Below, piece by piece: positions 35,701-44,233 of a stretch of DNA of 64,000 nucleotides; within the stretch, counting starts at the first letter, position 1; the number at the start of each line of letters is the position of its first letter. The stretch covers positions 372,001 to 436,000 of the forward strand of contig NZ_FOYL01000002.1 in assembly GCF_900115955.1 (NCBI RefSeq), written 5' to 3'. Source of the stretch: Lentzea waywayandensis. Lineage in GTDB: Bacteria > Actinomycetota > Actinomycetes > Mycobacteriales > Pseudonocardiaceae. Both the position numbers and the translations under genes were made by a program. The notes beneath the pieces were generated by a model, which saw nothing but the letters and a program-made list of their open reading frames with translations, made no database searches and had not been told where the DNA came from.

Positions 35701-36249
35701 GTCGTAATAGTCGTAGGTCCCGGTGTCGGTGCAGCGGCCGCTGACGAAAGACTGGCTGGGCGGTACCGCGGTGCTGTCACGTTCCGCGGGGACGACGCGA
35801 CGGTCGCGACAGTGCTCGGCGCGTTGCGCACCTGCGACCTTCTGCACGTGGTGGCACACGGTGAGCACGAACCGGACAACGCGTTGTTCTCGCGACTCGA
35901 ACTGGCCGACGCGCCACTGTTCGCGCATCACCTCGGCCGGCTAGGCAAGCCTCCACGGCAGGTTGTGCTCGCTGCGTGCGGGTTGGCGCTGCACGACATT
36001 CGCCCAGGTGACGAGCTACTCGGGTTCGCGGGTGCTCTGCTCAGCGTAGGCACCAGCACAGTGATCGTCGCCGTGAACAACGTCGGCGAACTGGCTGCGC
36101 GCCGTGCCATGGAAGATTTTCACCGGGCGCTGCTGAATGGGCAGGGCGCAGCCGCGGCATTGGCGGACGCGGTCGCCGGTGATCCATTGCGCCGGCCGTT
36201 CGTGTGCATTGGCGCCGACTCGACGCTCGCCGGGGTCCAGCTCGCCTGA
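32794..36249 (+). CDS. NB-ARC ATPase / TPR / CHAT-protease protein with N-terminal amyloid-signalling-like motif
   Basis: A 1151-residue STAND-type signalling protein. Residues 12-37 contain VSGNAVQVRDIAGDVVF, similar to the RHIM-like/BASS amyloid motifs that link actinobacterial NLR-like proteins to effectors. The NB-ARC ATPase spans about 50-370: Walker A VSGTAGVGKTALAVHW near 87-101, Walker B RRMLIVLDNARS, and the GLPLAL-type motif seen as ALLPLALRITAEM. A helical TPR-like region spans about 390-800. The C-terminal 300 residues form a CHAT caspase-like protease with catalytic His1022 (LLHVVAHGEHEPDN) and Cys1062 (VVLAACGLAL). GTG 32794 follows TACGGT by 6 bp (leaderless); ATG 32734 is an alternative. 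An immune or death-switch role is inferred from architecture. Confidence 0.88.
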   Translation: MDDGDKDTRYDSVNVAEHVSGNAVQVRDIAGDVVFTVGQPAKPVARVPRELPLDVRDFAGRNDELAALDRLCEQASGMGTVVISAVSGTAGVGKTALAVHWAHRSRSTFPDGDLYIDLQGYGRDQPVRPEDALAELLRSLVGPAEPIPATLSDRARLFRTLVAERRMLIVLDNARSVEQVRPLLPGAGSTFVLVTSRDTLTGLVVRDGATRVNLGLLHVDEAVELLESLVGKRAQRAPEAARMLCEWSALLPLALRITAEMVNARPDEGLPALAEELASAHHDRLDLLEVGDDDRTAVRTVFSWSYRHLTPAAARAFRFIAIVPVRDVDVRAVAALTGTGLTEARRAVTELERAHLVQPTGNGRMRTHDLLRSYAADLGQQTDEPGDRDAALERLFRYYVAAFCCAVNIAIPTRRSGWHVEETPVPLPDFGNSDVAWQWLRDEHQNFAAALGAIGNGLVPVWTLSAAEQLLGVLAQHSGDLPVALTHFEQAWRFAPDADPDHVRTLWLDQVDTLLAAGMPNKASVYLNNVLELLHAADVAHDRSIGQVEHVRAMCALLQSDYKCAQEAATEAVTRLGRVGDDRAVVTAELTLLRAEMSLARAWGDGSAAELLQVAEDLAWRLRALDLTDEADLALLWAARLAVSFGDVDAAEQFISRTAPPRDGTPLDHVVFRSLVLAELAAEQRRFNDALDCAESGLDRLLAAFDRYGATDLVRGAGLFGRELGDLAVKIALKRRHTAEEVLTWLERARAHLHRHQPVSSTDPAVADAVDDFIRITRTLQLQRVNGPVEAGLAEQHEIALQRVSRLGWWSTTCIGSNALIRVDELADALQDSALIEFVISGDALAAVVVAAREKHLVKLSRASAVVDAIRLLRSDQTAMAPDHLPPPLAEVIAESTRRRLDRLDTQLIRPLLPIIEERDLVIVPAGQLYAVPWNSLPSLHRRPVVVAPSATAWLRALTAAENECAPGGVVIVVGPGVGAAAADERLAGRYRGAVTFRGDDATVATVLGALRTCDLLHVVAHGEHEPDNALFSRLELADAPLFAHHLGRLGKPPRQVVLAACGLALHDIRPGDELLGFAGALLSVGTSTVIVAVNNVGELAARRAMEDFHRALLNGQGAAAALADAVAGDPLRRPFVCIGADSTLAGVQLA

Positions 36250-36443
36250 CGACCCATTGCCGCGTGTCCGGCTGCAGCAGGTTCGTACCCGTTGATCAGC
36301 CCAACGGGGAGAGGTCGGCGACCTGTCAACACGTCGGCCCGGCTCTGCAGTTGGGTGGTCTCGGATGCGCACCCGCGGATCGTGCGTGGCGATCTCCGCG
36401 ATCAGGTCCTTTCGGCCGGCCTCACCCTACAGGCTGGGCCGTC

Positions 36444-36475
36444 AGTCCTGTTCCAGCCGTTGCTGGAACAGGACT
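36444..36475. terminator. Hairpin terminator
   Basis: A perfect 14-bp stem (36444-36457 with 36462-36475) with a 4-base loop. It lies in the 319-bp space between the convergent NB-ARC/CHAT and EcsC-like genes; nothing else is visible in that space. Confidence 0.75.
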
Positions 36476-36568
36476 CGTCGAGCATGCGGCGCGTACCATG
36501 ATCGCGCACCTGTGCCAGACGCAAGGAAAGTCGCACACGCCAGCGTTCGCAAGGTCCGTACTCCACGT

Positions 36569-37669
36569 CTAGCGCCGGCAGCGATCCTGAAGCTCGGCGA
36601 TGACTGCCTTCTCGTGCGCGTTGAGATCCCCGTCGACGGCGCCGACCCGCTCGGCGGCGTCGACAACATCACTGAGATCGCCAGTCTCGGCGGAGACGCG
36701 GTGCCACACCTCGTCCGGGTCGATGTCGATGACGTTGGCGAGTTGCTCGTCGTTGACCTGATGCCGTTCCCTGGCAAGCCGCGTCAGCCGCTGGAACAGC
36801 AGGCGCTCGGCGTCGGTGATCTTGCCGTCCGCGTTGATGACGAGCCACGCGACCCACAGCATCAACCGCAGGTGCCGCGTGCGTCGGATCAGGGTTTCGG
36901 CGAGTTCGATCACCTCTGCCTCGTCACGGAACACCGATCGAGCATGGCGTCCCGCGGCCAGCGTCGTGTACCGGTTCATGAGGACGGTGAGGGGGATCCC
37001 GACGCCGGGGATGCCGAACTTGATGATGTTGCGTTGCAGGAGGTGTCTCCCGACGAACGGAAGGCTTCTCGCGGCGGCGAGCACCGGACCGGAGTAGTAC
37101 TTCTTGAGGACCTGCCGGACCACGCTGGGAACGAACCTGATGGTGCCTCTGGCCACTTCTCCGGCCTTGATGCCGAACGCCACCCGGACGAGTTTCATCA
37201 TGTCCTCGGGGTCGTCCACGTCCAGGGGAATCCGGTAGATCACCGCGATGTCGTGGGCCAGGCGCATCTGGAGCTGGCTGATGTACGTCAGGTCGATCAT
37301 GAACGTGACGACACCGGCCGGAACGGTTGCGGGGCTGGCGCCACCCAACGACCCGATGGTCGCGGCGATCGTCCCGGTGTAGAGGCTGGAGGTGATCCCG
37401 CCTTCGATCATCGCGTTCTTCGCCGCCAACTTGATCTGCTGCCCGACGATTCCGTCCGCGGGGACGCCCTTGTACTTCTCCTGGAAGTACTCCCAGGTGG
37501 CCTTCTCGGTGTACGACCGCAGAGCCTGAGCGCAGAGTTTCGTGAACCAGCCGCCCGACTTGATGTCGTCCGCGCTCAGGCCTGTGACGAACTCCCGCAG
37601 CTTGGCGCGCTCCTTTTCGACGACTTCGCGGTCGTCGTCGTTGACGGAGCTGGATGGCGCTTCGGTCAC
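36569..37669 (-). CDS. EcsC/TerB-like membrane-associated protein
   Basis: A 366-residue protein. The middle has Gly/Ala-rich amphipathic or membrane helices (ITSSLYTGTIAATIGSLGGASPATVPAGVVTFMIDLTYISQLQMRLAHDIAVIY and GIPGVGIPLTVLMNRYTTLAAGRHA), as in EcsC-family proteins. The C-terminal 110 residues look like a TerB fold (LMLWVAWLVINADGKITDAERLLFQRLTRLARE, then VDGDLNAHEKAVIAEL). TerB-like domains often bind metal at acidic DGxxxxxE sites, as seen here. GTG 37669 is preceded by GGGAGGGATC on the minus strand; the upstream open frame is not coding-like. Possible roles in membrane stress are inferred only. Confidence 0.7.
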   Translation of the reverse strand: MTEAPSSSVNDDDREVVEKERAKLREFVTGLSADDIKSGGWFTKLCAQALRSYTEKATWEYFQEKYKGVPADGIVGQQIKLAAKNAMIEGGITSSLYTGTIAATIGSLGGASPATVPAGVVTFMIDLTYISQLQMRLAHDIAVIYRIPLDVDDPEDMMKLVRVAFGIKAGEVARGTIRFVPSVVRQVLKKYYSGPVLAAARSLPFVGRHLLQRNIIKFGIPGVGIPLTVLMNRYTTLAAGRHARSVFRDEAEVIELAETLIRRTRHLRLMLWVAWLVINADGKITDAERLLFQRLTRLARERHQVNDEQLANVIDIDPDEVWHRVSAETGDLSDVVDAAERVGAVDGDLNAHEKAVIAELQDRCRR

Positions 37670-37893
37670 AGCGGGATCCCTCCCAGACGGTTCCGCGACC
37701 TGCGTGGTCGCCAGGTAACACCATCGCTGCGACGTTCGGAGCGTTACGGCATCCCACGCCACGTGCCTCGCGAATCCGAGACGTCGAATCCGCGAGGCCG
37801 CGGCGAGCGTGTACGGAGTGGACTGTCCGCTGGACGTCTCGCGGTCCGGTGAGCGCGGGTGGCCGGACGGGAACGCCCGGCCACGCGGGAACT

Positions 37894-38586
37894 TCAGAGG
37901 CGGCGGACCCGGGCCAGCCACGCCGCGAGCTCGACGTGGCCGTGGGCGGGCAGGCCCCGCCGCACGGCCACCTCGGAGATCTGCCCGGTGATGAAGCCCT
38001 GGTAGTGGGCGGGTTCGATGCTCTCGATCTCCCAGCCCTCGGTGAAGGTCGCGCGGATGACGTCGTCGCTGATGCTGGAGCTCAAACCCGCCGCGGCGTC
38101 GGAGTGGGCGAGGATGTGCACCAGGGCGCCGGGGTTGGTGAGGGAGTGCAGGACGTCGGCGTAGTCCTTGGCGGCGCGGGGGTCGCCGTAGGCGCCGAAG
38201 CCGTGGAAGAGGGCCACGTCGACGATGGTGTCGAAGCCGCCCGCGAGGAACGGGTGTTGTTCGGGGTGCAGCATGTTGGCGACTTCGAACCGGGCCGTGG
38301 GCACGCCTCGTTCCGCGGCGGTGCGGCGGGCGTAGGCGATCGCGCTCGGCGAGAGGTCCACGCCGAGGGACTCGTAGCCGAGCTTGGTGAACAGGATGGT
38401 GTGCTCACCGGAGCCGCAGCCGGGTTCGAGCACCCGGCCGCGGATCAGGCCGGCGGCCTCCAGTTCGGCGATCGCGGGTTGCGGGCCGCCGATGAGCCAC
38501 GGCGCGGTTCCCTCGTCGTACATGAAGTTCCAGTACTCCGGATCCTCGAACCCGCGGGACTCGTCGGTCTTTCCGGTCTGTGTCAT
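37894..38586 (-). CDS. Class I SAM-dependent methyltransferase (bisindole cluster, left edge)
   Basis: A 230-residue methyltransferase. The SAM motif I is RGRVLEPGCGSGEHTILFTKLGYESLGVDLSPSAIAYARR, and the N-terminal YWNFMYDEGTAPWLIGGPQPAI resembles TPMT-like small-molecule methyltransferases. It lies 109 bp downstream of the FAD monooxygenase gene on the same strand, so both are probably one transcript and tailoring genes of the cluster. In cladoniamide/BE-54017-type clusters several methyltransferases act on oxygen and nitrogen atoms of the bisindole; which atom this one modifies cannot be told. It marks the likely left border of the cluster. Confidence 0.85.
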   Translation of the reverse strand: MTQTGKTDESRGFEDPEYWNFMYDEGTAPWLIGGPQPAIAELEAAGLIRGRVLEPGCGSGEHTILFTKLGYESLGVDLSPSAIAYARRTAAERGVPTARFEVANMLHPEQHPFLAGGFDTIVDVALFHGFGAYGDPRAAKDYADVLHSLTNPGALVHILAHSDAAAGLSSSISDDVIRATFTEGWEIESIEPAHYQGFITGQISEVAVRRGLPAHGHVELAAWLARVRRL

Positions 38587-38695
38587 GGGTTTCAGTGTGG
38601 TGAACCGCCTGGTCCGGGAACACAGCCGGGAAACGAACCCACTGGGTTGTGCGGCATGGAATCCCGGTCCGCGCGACCGTGACGCTGGATGGACC

Positions 38696-40309
38696 TCAGG
38701 CCGGTGTCCTCACGCGGGTCAGCACGGTGTCCAGGAACTCCGTGATGCTGTCCGGCTGGGGTTCGGCCACCGCCGCGATGTGGCCGTCCGGGCGGACGAG
38801 CACCAGCAGCGGGCCGTTCACCTGGTACACGCGGTAGGCGGCCTCCTCCTCCGGCGGGATCACGTGGGTGGTGATCGCGACGGTGTAGCGGTCGTCCAGG
38901 CTCGCGGCCAGGCGGTCGGTGTCGAGGGACTGCGCGGCGAACAGCAGGACGTGGTAGCCGGTGCCGTGGGTCAGGTCGAGCACGCTGCTCGCGCCGTCGC
39001 GGGTGGGCCTGATCTCGGCGTACGGCGCGCGGTCGCCCGGTCGCAGCGGGCCGGTGCCGCGGCCGACGGCGGGCGAGTCGCGGTAGGAGATCCACAGCTG
39101 GGAGAACATGTGGAAGAACATCCGGCGGATCGGGGCGAGCCGCGAGACCACGCCGACCACGCGGGTCGCGACGTGGGTGCGCATCCAGACCGCCACGGCG
39201 CTGTTCCCGGTCTCCAGCTTGAAGCCGAGGTCGGTGCGCTTGAGGACGGTGCGGGCGATCGGGCGGCGTTCTGACTCGTAGGTGTCGAGCAACCGCTCGG
39301 GTGCCTCGCCGTTCACGACCTGCGCGAGCTTCCACGCGAGGTTGATCGCGTCGCCGACGCCGAGGTTGAGGCCCTGGCCGCCCGCGGGGTTGTGGATGTG
39401 CGCCGCGTCGCCGGCGAGGAAGACGTTGCCCACGCGGAAGCGCGACGCGATCCTGCTGTGGAAGCGGAACATCGACGCCCAGACGATCTCCTTCAACCGG
39501 GCGTCCACTTTGAAGTAACTCTCGAACCACTGCTGGAGATCCGCGGGCGGCAAGGGCGCGTAGGCCTCGTGCGACGGGTTCTTCTGGGACGGTGCCTGCT
39601 CCAGTTCCCTGGGCACTACACCGAAAAGCCGGTAGCGGCCCGACGCGAGCGGCAGGATCCCGACGAAACCGCCACGGGTCAGGTTGAGCCGCATGCCCCG
39701 CACGCCCAGGTCGACGTCGAGGGTCACGTCCGCGAGCATGCCCGCCTGGTCGTAGGTCTCGCCGTCGAACGACTGGCCGACGAACCCGCGCACGACGCTG
39801 CTCGCCCCGTCCGCGCCGACCAGCCAGCGCGCGGTGATGGAAGCGCCCTCGGCCGTCGTCACGCCGACGAGGGCACCGGTGTCGGTCAGACCGGCGACGG
39901 CGGTGTTCCACTCGACCTCGACGTGGTGTTCCTTCAACGCCTCCACCAGCACCCGCTCGGTCTCGAACTGCTCGAGCGCGAGCGCGTAGGGGAACCGCGT
40001 CCGGTCGCTGGTGCCCTCCCCCGCGAGCGGCATGTCCCCCACGTGCCGCCCGGCCTCGTGGATGGCGACGTCGGTGATCGGCAGACCACGCGTGACCGCC
40101 GCCTCCGCGACGCCGAGCCGGTCGAAGTGCTCCAGCGTGCGGGCGTGCACGATCGCGGCGCGCGCCTGTTCTACGGGACCGGACTTGGAGTCGACGATCC
40201 GCACGCGCACGCCGTGCTGCGTGAGCATCAGCGCGGTGCACAGGCCGGTCGGCCCCGCCCCCACCACCAGGACGTCACAGTCGCGTTCGTCGCGCATCGG
40301 CTTCCTCAT
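38696..40309 (-). CDS. FAD-dependent aromatic monooxygenase (bisindole tailoring)
   Basis: A 537-residue class A flavin monooxygenase. The FAD motif is CDVLVVGAGPTGLCTALMLTQHGVRVRIVDS, the DG motif region is ITARWLVGADGASSVVRGFVGQ, and the second FAD motif is NVFLAGDAAHIHNPAGGQGLNLGVGDAINLAWKL. A C-terminal thioredoxin-like domain follows (about 400-537), as in phenol-hydroxylase-type enzymes. It is divergent from the methyltransferase-synthase operon. Indolotryptoline clusters need two flavin monooxygenases beyond RebC to oxidise and rearrange the indolocarbazole core, and this is a candidate for one of them. ATG 40297 is a possible later start. Confidence 0.88.
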   Translation of the reverse strand: MRKPMRDERDCDVLVVGAGPTGLCTALMLTQHGVRVRIVDSKSGPVEQARAAIVHARTLEHFDRLGVAEAAVTRGLPITDVAIHEAGRHVGDMPLAGEGTSDRTRFPYALALEQFETERVLVEALKEHHVEVEWNTAVAGLTDTGALVGVTTAEGASITARWLVGADGASSVVRGFVGQSFDGETYDQAGMLADVTLDVDLGVRGMRLNLTRGGFVGILPLASGRYRLFGVVPRELEQAPSQKNPSHEAYAPLPPADLQQWFESYFKVDARLKEIVWASMFRFHSRIASRFRVGNVFLAGDAAHIHNPAGGQGLNLGVGDAINLAWKLAQVVNGEAPERLLDTYESERRPIARTVLKRTDLGFKLETGNSAVAVWMRTHVATRVVGVVSRLAPIRRMFFHMFSQLWISYRDSPAVGRGTGPLRPGDRAPYAEIRPTRDGASSVLDLTHGTGYHVLLFAAQSLDTDRLAASLDDRYTVAITTHVIPPEEEAAYRVYQVNGPLLVLVRPDGHIAAVAEPQPDSITEFLDTVLTRVRTPA

Positions 40310-40499
40310 TCACGTCGGCGAGTCTGCGAACGAAGTATCGCCACGAGCCGTCTGCCACCACATCGCCCGTAGTGGAGCGTGATCGGCGGATCACCCTGCG
40401 CGAGCGCGCAGGTTCTCGGTGCCGTCCTTCTCCACGGCCACCGGACGCTCGATGGTGGAAGCGATCACATGGTGGACTGCCGGAAGCCGAGGGACCTCA

Positions 40500-41195
40500 A
40501 TGAGCGCCGCACCCGAAGCGTTTTTCGACGACTTGGCCGAACTGTACGAGCGCTTCACGGTCATCCGTGACGCCGCCACGAGTCCGGTGCGGTCCTGGCT
40601 CGTCGAGCAGCTGCCCGCCGGTACCCGCGCGCTGGACGTGGGGTGCGGCGGCGGCAACAACTGCGGCCTGCTCGCCGACCGGTACGACGACGTGGTCGGG
40701 GTCGACCTGTCCCAGAAGATGCTCGACATCGCGGCGACGAAACCCACGCGGGTGCCGGTGCGCTACGAGTGCCGCGACGCCGCCGACCTGACGCCCGAGC
40801 GCGACGGCCTGTTCGACCTCGTGATGTCGGTGAACGCGGTGTTCCACCTGGGACCCGCGGACGAGGTGCTGCCCGTGCTGCGCGCCCTCGTCGCCCCCGG
40901 CGGCCGGCTGGTGATCGTGGACGTGACCCAGCCCGACGGCGCGGCGGCCCCGGCCGAGCAGAGCGCCTACGCGTTCCAGACCGGCAAGATCATCTACGAC
41001 GTCTCCGGCGACGTCGATGCCGCGTGCGACTCGGTCCGGATGATGCTGCACCCGCGCTGGCTCGAGATGAGCGCCGCGGCGATGCCGCTCACCGACACGG
41101 AGTTCGGGCTCCAGTACGAGAAGGCGCTGCCCGGCGTGCGGATCACCAAGGACCTCATCCCCACGATGAGCGCGGCCGTCTGGGACAACGCATGA
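40500..41195 (+). CDS. Class I SAM-dependent methyltransferase (bisindole cluster)
   Basis: A 231-residue methyltransferase with SAM motif I ALDVGCGGGNNCGLLADRYDDVVGVDLSQKMLDIA, motif II in GLFDLVMSVNAVFHLG and motif III in VLRALVAPGGRLVIVDVTQ. GAGGGA lies 6 bases before ATG 40500; the upstream in-frame ATG (40419) has no ribosome site. Its stop overlaps the start of the RebD-type synthase (ATGA), so it is the first gene of the seven-gene plus-strand operon. It probably methylates an N or O of the bisindole product. Confidence 0.88.
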   Translation: MSAAPEAFFDDLAELYERFTVIRDAATSPVRSWLVEQLPAGTRALDVGCGGGNNCGLLADRYDDVVGVDLSQKMLDIAATKPTRVPVRYECRDAADLTPERDGLFDLVMSVNAVFHLGPADEVLPVLRALVAPGGRLVIVDVTQPDGAAAPAEQSAYAFQTGKIIYDVSGDVDAACDSVRMMLHPRWLEMSAAAMPLTDTEFGLQYEKALPGVRITKDLIPTMSAAVWDNA

Positions 41196-44100
41196 GCGTC
41201 TTCCACCTCCCCCGCCTGCACTTCGCGGGCACGGCGATCACCCGCCTGCCCACCGGGCCGCGGGCGGGCTGGCTCGACCTCGAGACCAACCAGGCCATCG
41301 ACGACCAGGGCGTGTTCGACACCGACCGTCCCGTGCAGGACTACTACGACTTCCTGGCGGACTCGAAGGGCCACAACTTCGAGGGCAACGGCCACTTCTG
41401 GGTCGACGCGAAGGTCGTCGGCACCGAGCTCACTCCCGGCGACGCAGGCACCGGCGACCTGGTGGTCGGGCGGCAGCTCGACTTCTGGGGCCACTTCTGC
41501 GACTACACCGCGGGCACGGCCAACCGCTCGCGCGTGTTCGACGTCGACCCCGCCTCGAACTGGACCACCACGCTGATGGTCGGCCAGCTCGCGCTCGGCA
41601 GGTCGGGCCGCTCCCACGACGTTCCCTACCTCGTGACCGGTGACGTGAACGGCCTGTGCCCGCCGCGCTGGAACCAGTTCCACACCGTCCTGCACCAGTT
41701 CGCCGTCGACAAGGCCGAGGGGTTGCACTGGCTCGACGGCGTCGCGGACTCCCCTGTGCTCACGCGACTGCGCGAGGTGGTCGAGAACGACGCGGACGGC
41801 CTGGTGGTCCAGTTCGCGCTCACCGACCAGAAGCACACCGGTGTGGGCCAGCCCGACGTCTGGCAGCTGCGGGGAACCGTCGCGGCCTGGCACCGCGACG
41901 AGCTGCGCAGCTATCCGGCCGGGCGGCTGCTCACGCCGCGCACCACGGGTTCCTCGCTGCACAACGTCTCCGTGCACGTCACCGACGAGCACGTCACCGC
42001 GAACCTCATCACCGCGCGACCGGACACCGATCTGGAAGTCCGCACGGCGTCAGGCACGCTGCTCGCCACTTTCGCATCCACATCGGACTCGTTCGGCGTG
42101 GTCGTGGCGTCGCGTGTGGACGGTGGCAGCGGCAACCCCGCCGAGGCGTTGGTGATCACCGACCGCGAGGGCACCGTGCTGTCGCGCGAGGAGGAGACCG
42201 TCGTCGAGTCCGACGAGGCCGCGCTGTTCCTGGAGCACGAGAACACCAGGACCGGTGAGGACCACGCCGTCGAGATCCCCGTCCGCTCGTACCTGCGCGG
42301 GGTGCCCGCGCGCGTCGACCGCGTCCACGTCCGGCAGTACGTGAACCCCGCCGCGTTGCCGCTGGCCGAAGACCGCGACACCGCTCAGCTCGTGGTGTTC
42401 CTGCCCACCGGACAGGCCGAGTACCAGGCCGAGCAGGTGCTCTCGACCGACGAGCACGGCCGCGGCACGATCACCCTCAAGGGCGTGCGGGGTGGAGCGA
42501 CGAGGGTCCTGCTCCGTCCGGAGTCCACGCCGCAACCGCGGGGTGACACGGCGGCCGAGCGCTACGACAACGACGACGACCAGGGCTACTGGTCGTCGGT
42601 CGGCTCGGTCGCGGTGCGGGTGCTGCCGAACCACTGGCACCTCGACGACCTGCCGGACGACGAGATCACCTTCCGCACGCTGTACCGGGAAGCCCTGGCG
42701 TACTACGAGCTTCAGTACTCGTTCATGCGGTCGGAGGTGCTGAGCCTCGCCGACGAGTTCAAGGTCGAGCCCTACGCCCGCCTGATCTGGCACGTGTCGG
42801 CGCCCGAGCACAAGGGCAAGACGTTCTACATGCCGCCGACGCGCGACATGAGCGCACCACAGATCCGGATGATGCTGCGCTACCTGCTCGCCGACGACGC
42901 CCAGCGGCAGACCCCACCTACTTTCGTTCCGCAGCAACGCAAGCTCGGCACCATCACCACGAAGGACCAGCTGTTGCACGCGCTGTACCAGGCGGCGGCG
43001 ATCGAGCTGGCCACCATGATCCAGTACCTGTACGCGGCCTACAGCGTCCCGACCCACGGCGCCGGCAAGAAGCTCGTCGAGCGCGGTGAGTGGACCGAGG
43101 AGCAGCTGCTCACGGCGTGCGGCGAAGGCACCGAGACGTGGAGCAACGGCATCCGCGGCAGCCTGATGTCCGTCGCTCGCGAGGAGATGATGCACTTCCT
43201 CGCCATCAACAACATCCTGATGGCGATGGGCAGGCCGTTCCACCTGCCCAAGCTCGACTTCGGCACGTTCAACAGCGACATCTGCGTACCGCTCGAGTTC
43301 TCGCTGGAGGCGCTGAACCTGGCCAGCGTGCAACGGTTCGTGGCGCTGGAACAACCGCACGACCTGATCGAGGAGATCGAGGGCAACGACTCCACGGTCC
43401 TGCGCACGGACGGCGAGCCGTACCAGTACGGGTCGCTGAGCGAGCTGTACGCGGCGATCCGCGAGGGCGTGCAGGCGGTGCCGGGCGTGTTCCTGGTGAA
43501 GAAGGGCCGCGGCGGCGGCGCGCACCACCTGTTCATGCGCGAGTCGGTCAACGCGGTGCACCCCGACTACCAGCTGGAAGTCGACGACGTGGCGAGCGCG
43601 GTGTTCGCCATCGACTTCGTCACCGAGCACGGCGAAGGTGGCCAGATCCCCTCGACGCTGCCGGAGGAGGAGTCGCACTTCGACACGTTCCTGCGCATCT
43701 CCGAGATGCTGATCGCGGAACGCGCCAAGGGTCCCAACGACCGCAGGATCCCGTGGAACCCCGCCTACCCGGTGATGCGCAACCCCACGCTGAAGCCGGG
43801 CAACGCGGCCATGGACCACGTGACGCACGAGCCGGCCCGGATCGCCATGAGGGCGTTCAACCGGTCGTACTTCATGGCGATGCAGCTGATGGTGCAGCAC
43901 TTCGGGTACAGCCCGGACAGGTCGTTGCGCCGCTCCCGGTTGATGAACTGGTCGCTGGACATCATGACCGGCGTGCTGCGGCCGCTCGGCGAGCTGATCG
44001 TCACGCTGCCGTCCGGACGGCCCGGCCGCACCGCGGGCCCGTCGTTCGAGCTCGACTCCACGCCGGAGTACATCTCCCGGCCCGACGTCGCGGTCGAGTG

Positions 44101-44233
44101 GATGGCCCGCGAGTTCGACGAGGTGGCGGATCTCGCCCGCAAGTGCGCCGGCTTCGGCCTCACCCCGACCGTCGGCGACCTGCTCGCCTTCATCGGTGAC
44201 TCGTTGCGCACCATGGACCTGAAAGACCTGTGA
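41192..44233 (+). CDS. rebD: Chromopyrrolic acid synthase, RebD/StaD/VioB type
   Basis: A 1013-residue enzyme that couples two molecules of indole-3-pyruvate imine (here probably chlorinated) to chromopyrrolic acid, the committed step of bisindole alkaloids. It starts with the family signature MSVFHLPRLHFAGTAITRLPTG and ATNQAIDDQGVF-like segments. From about residue 600 it holds the ferritin-like domain with helices IELATMIQYLYAAYS and REEMMHFLAINNILMAMG (Glu and His in metal/heme-type positions). The length equals that of the RebD group. It is coupled to the methyltransferase upstream (ATGA) and to the FAD monooxygenase downstream (TGATG). This gene defines the cluster. Confidence 0.95.
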   Translation: MSVFHLPRLHFAGTAITRLPTGPRAGWLDLETNQAIDDQGVFDTDRPVQDYYDFLADSKGHNFEGNGHFWVDAKVVGTELTPGDAGTGDLVVGRQLDFWGHFCDYTAGTANRSRVFDVDPASNWTTTLMVGQLALGRSGRSHDVPYLVTGDVNGLCPPRWNQFHTVLHQFAVDKAEGLHWLDGVADSPVLTRLREVVENDADGLVVQFALTDQKHTGVGQPDVWQLRGTVAAWHRDELRSYPAGRLLTPRTTGSSLHNVSVHVTDEHVTANLITARPDTDLEVRTASGTLLATFASTSDSFGVVVASRVDGGSGNPAEALVITDREGTVLSREEETVVESDEAALFLEHENTRTGEDHAVEIPVRSYLRGVPARVDRVHVRQYVNPAALPLAEDRDTAQLVVFLPTGQAEYQAEQVLSTDEHGRGTITLKGVRGGATRVLLRPESTPQPRGDTAAERYDNDDDQGYWSSVGSVAVRVLPNHWHLDDLPDDEITFRTLYREALAYYELQYSFMRSEVLSLADEFKVEPYARLIWHVSAPEHKGKTFYMPPTRDMSAPQIRMMLRYLLADDAQRQTPPTFVPQQRKLGTITTKDQLLHALYQAAAIELATMIQYLYAAYSVPTHGAGKKLVERGEWTEEQLLTACGEGTETWSNGIRGSLMSVAREEMMHFLAINNILMAMGRPFHLPKLDFGTFNSDICVPLEFSLEALNLASVQRFVALEQPHDLIEEIEGNDSTVLRTDGEPYQYGSLSELYAAIREGVQAVPGVFLVKKGRGGGAHHLFMRESVNAVHPDYQLEVDDVASAVFAIDFVTEHGEGGQIPSTLPEEESHFDTFLRISEMLIAERAKGPNDRRIPWNPAYPVMRNPTLKPGNAAMDHVTHEPARIAMRAFNRSYFMAMQLMVQHFGYSPDRSLRRSRLMNWSLDIMTGVLRPLGELIVTLPSGRPGRTAGPSFELDSTPEYISRPDVAVEWMAREFDEVADLARKCAGFGLTPTVGDLLAFIGDSLRTMDLKDL

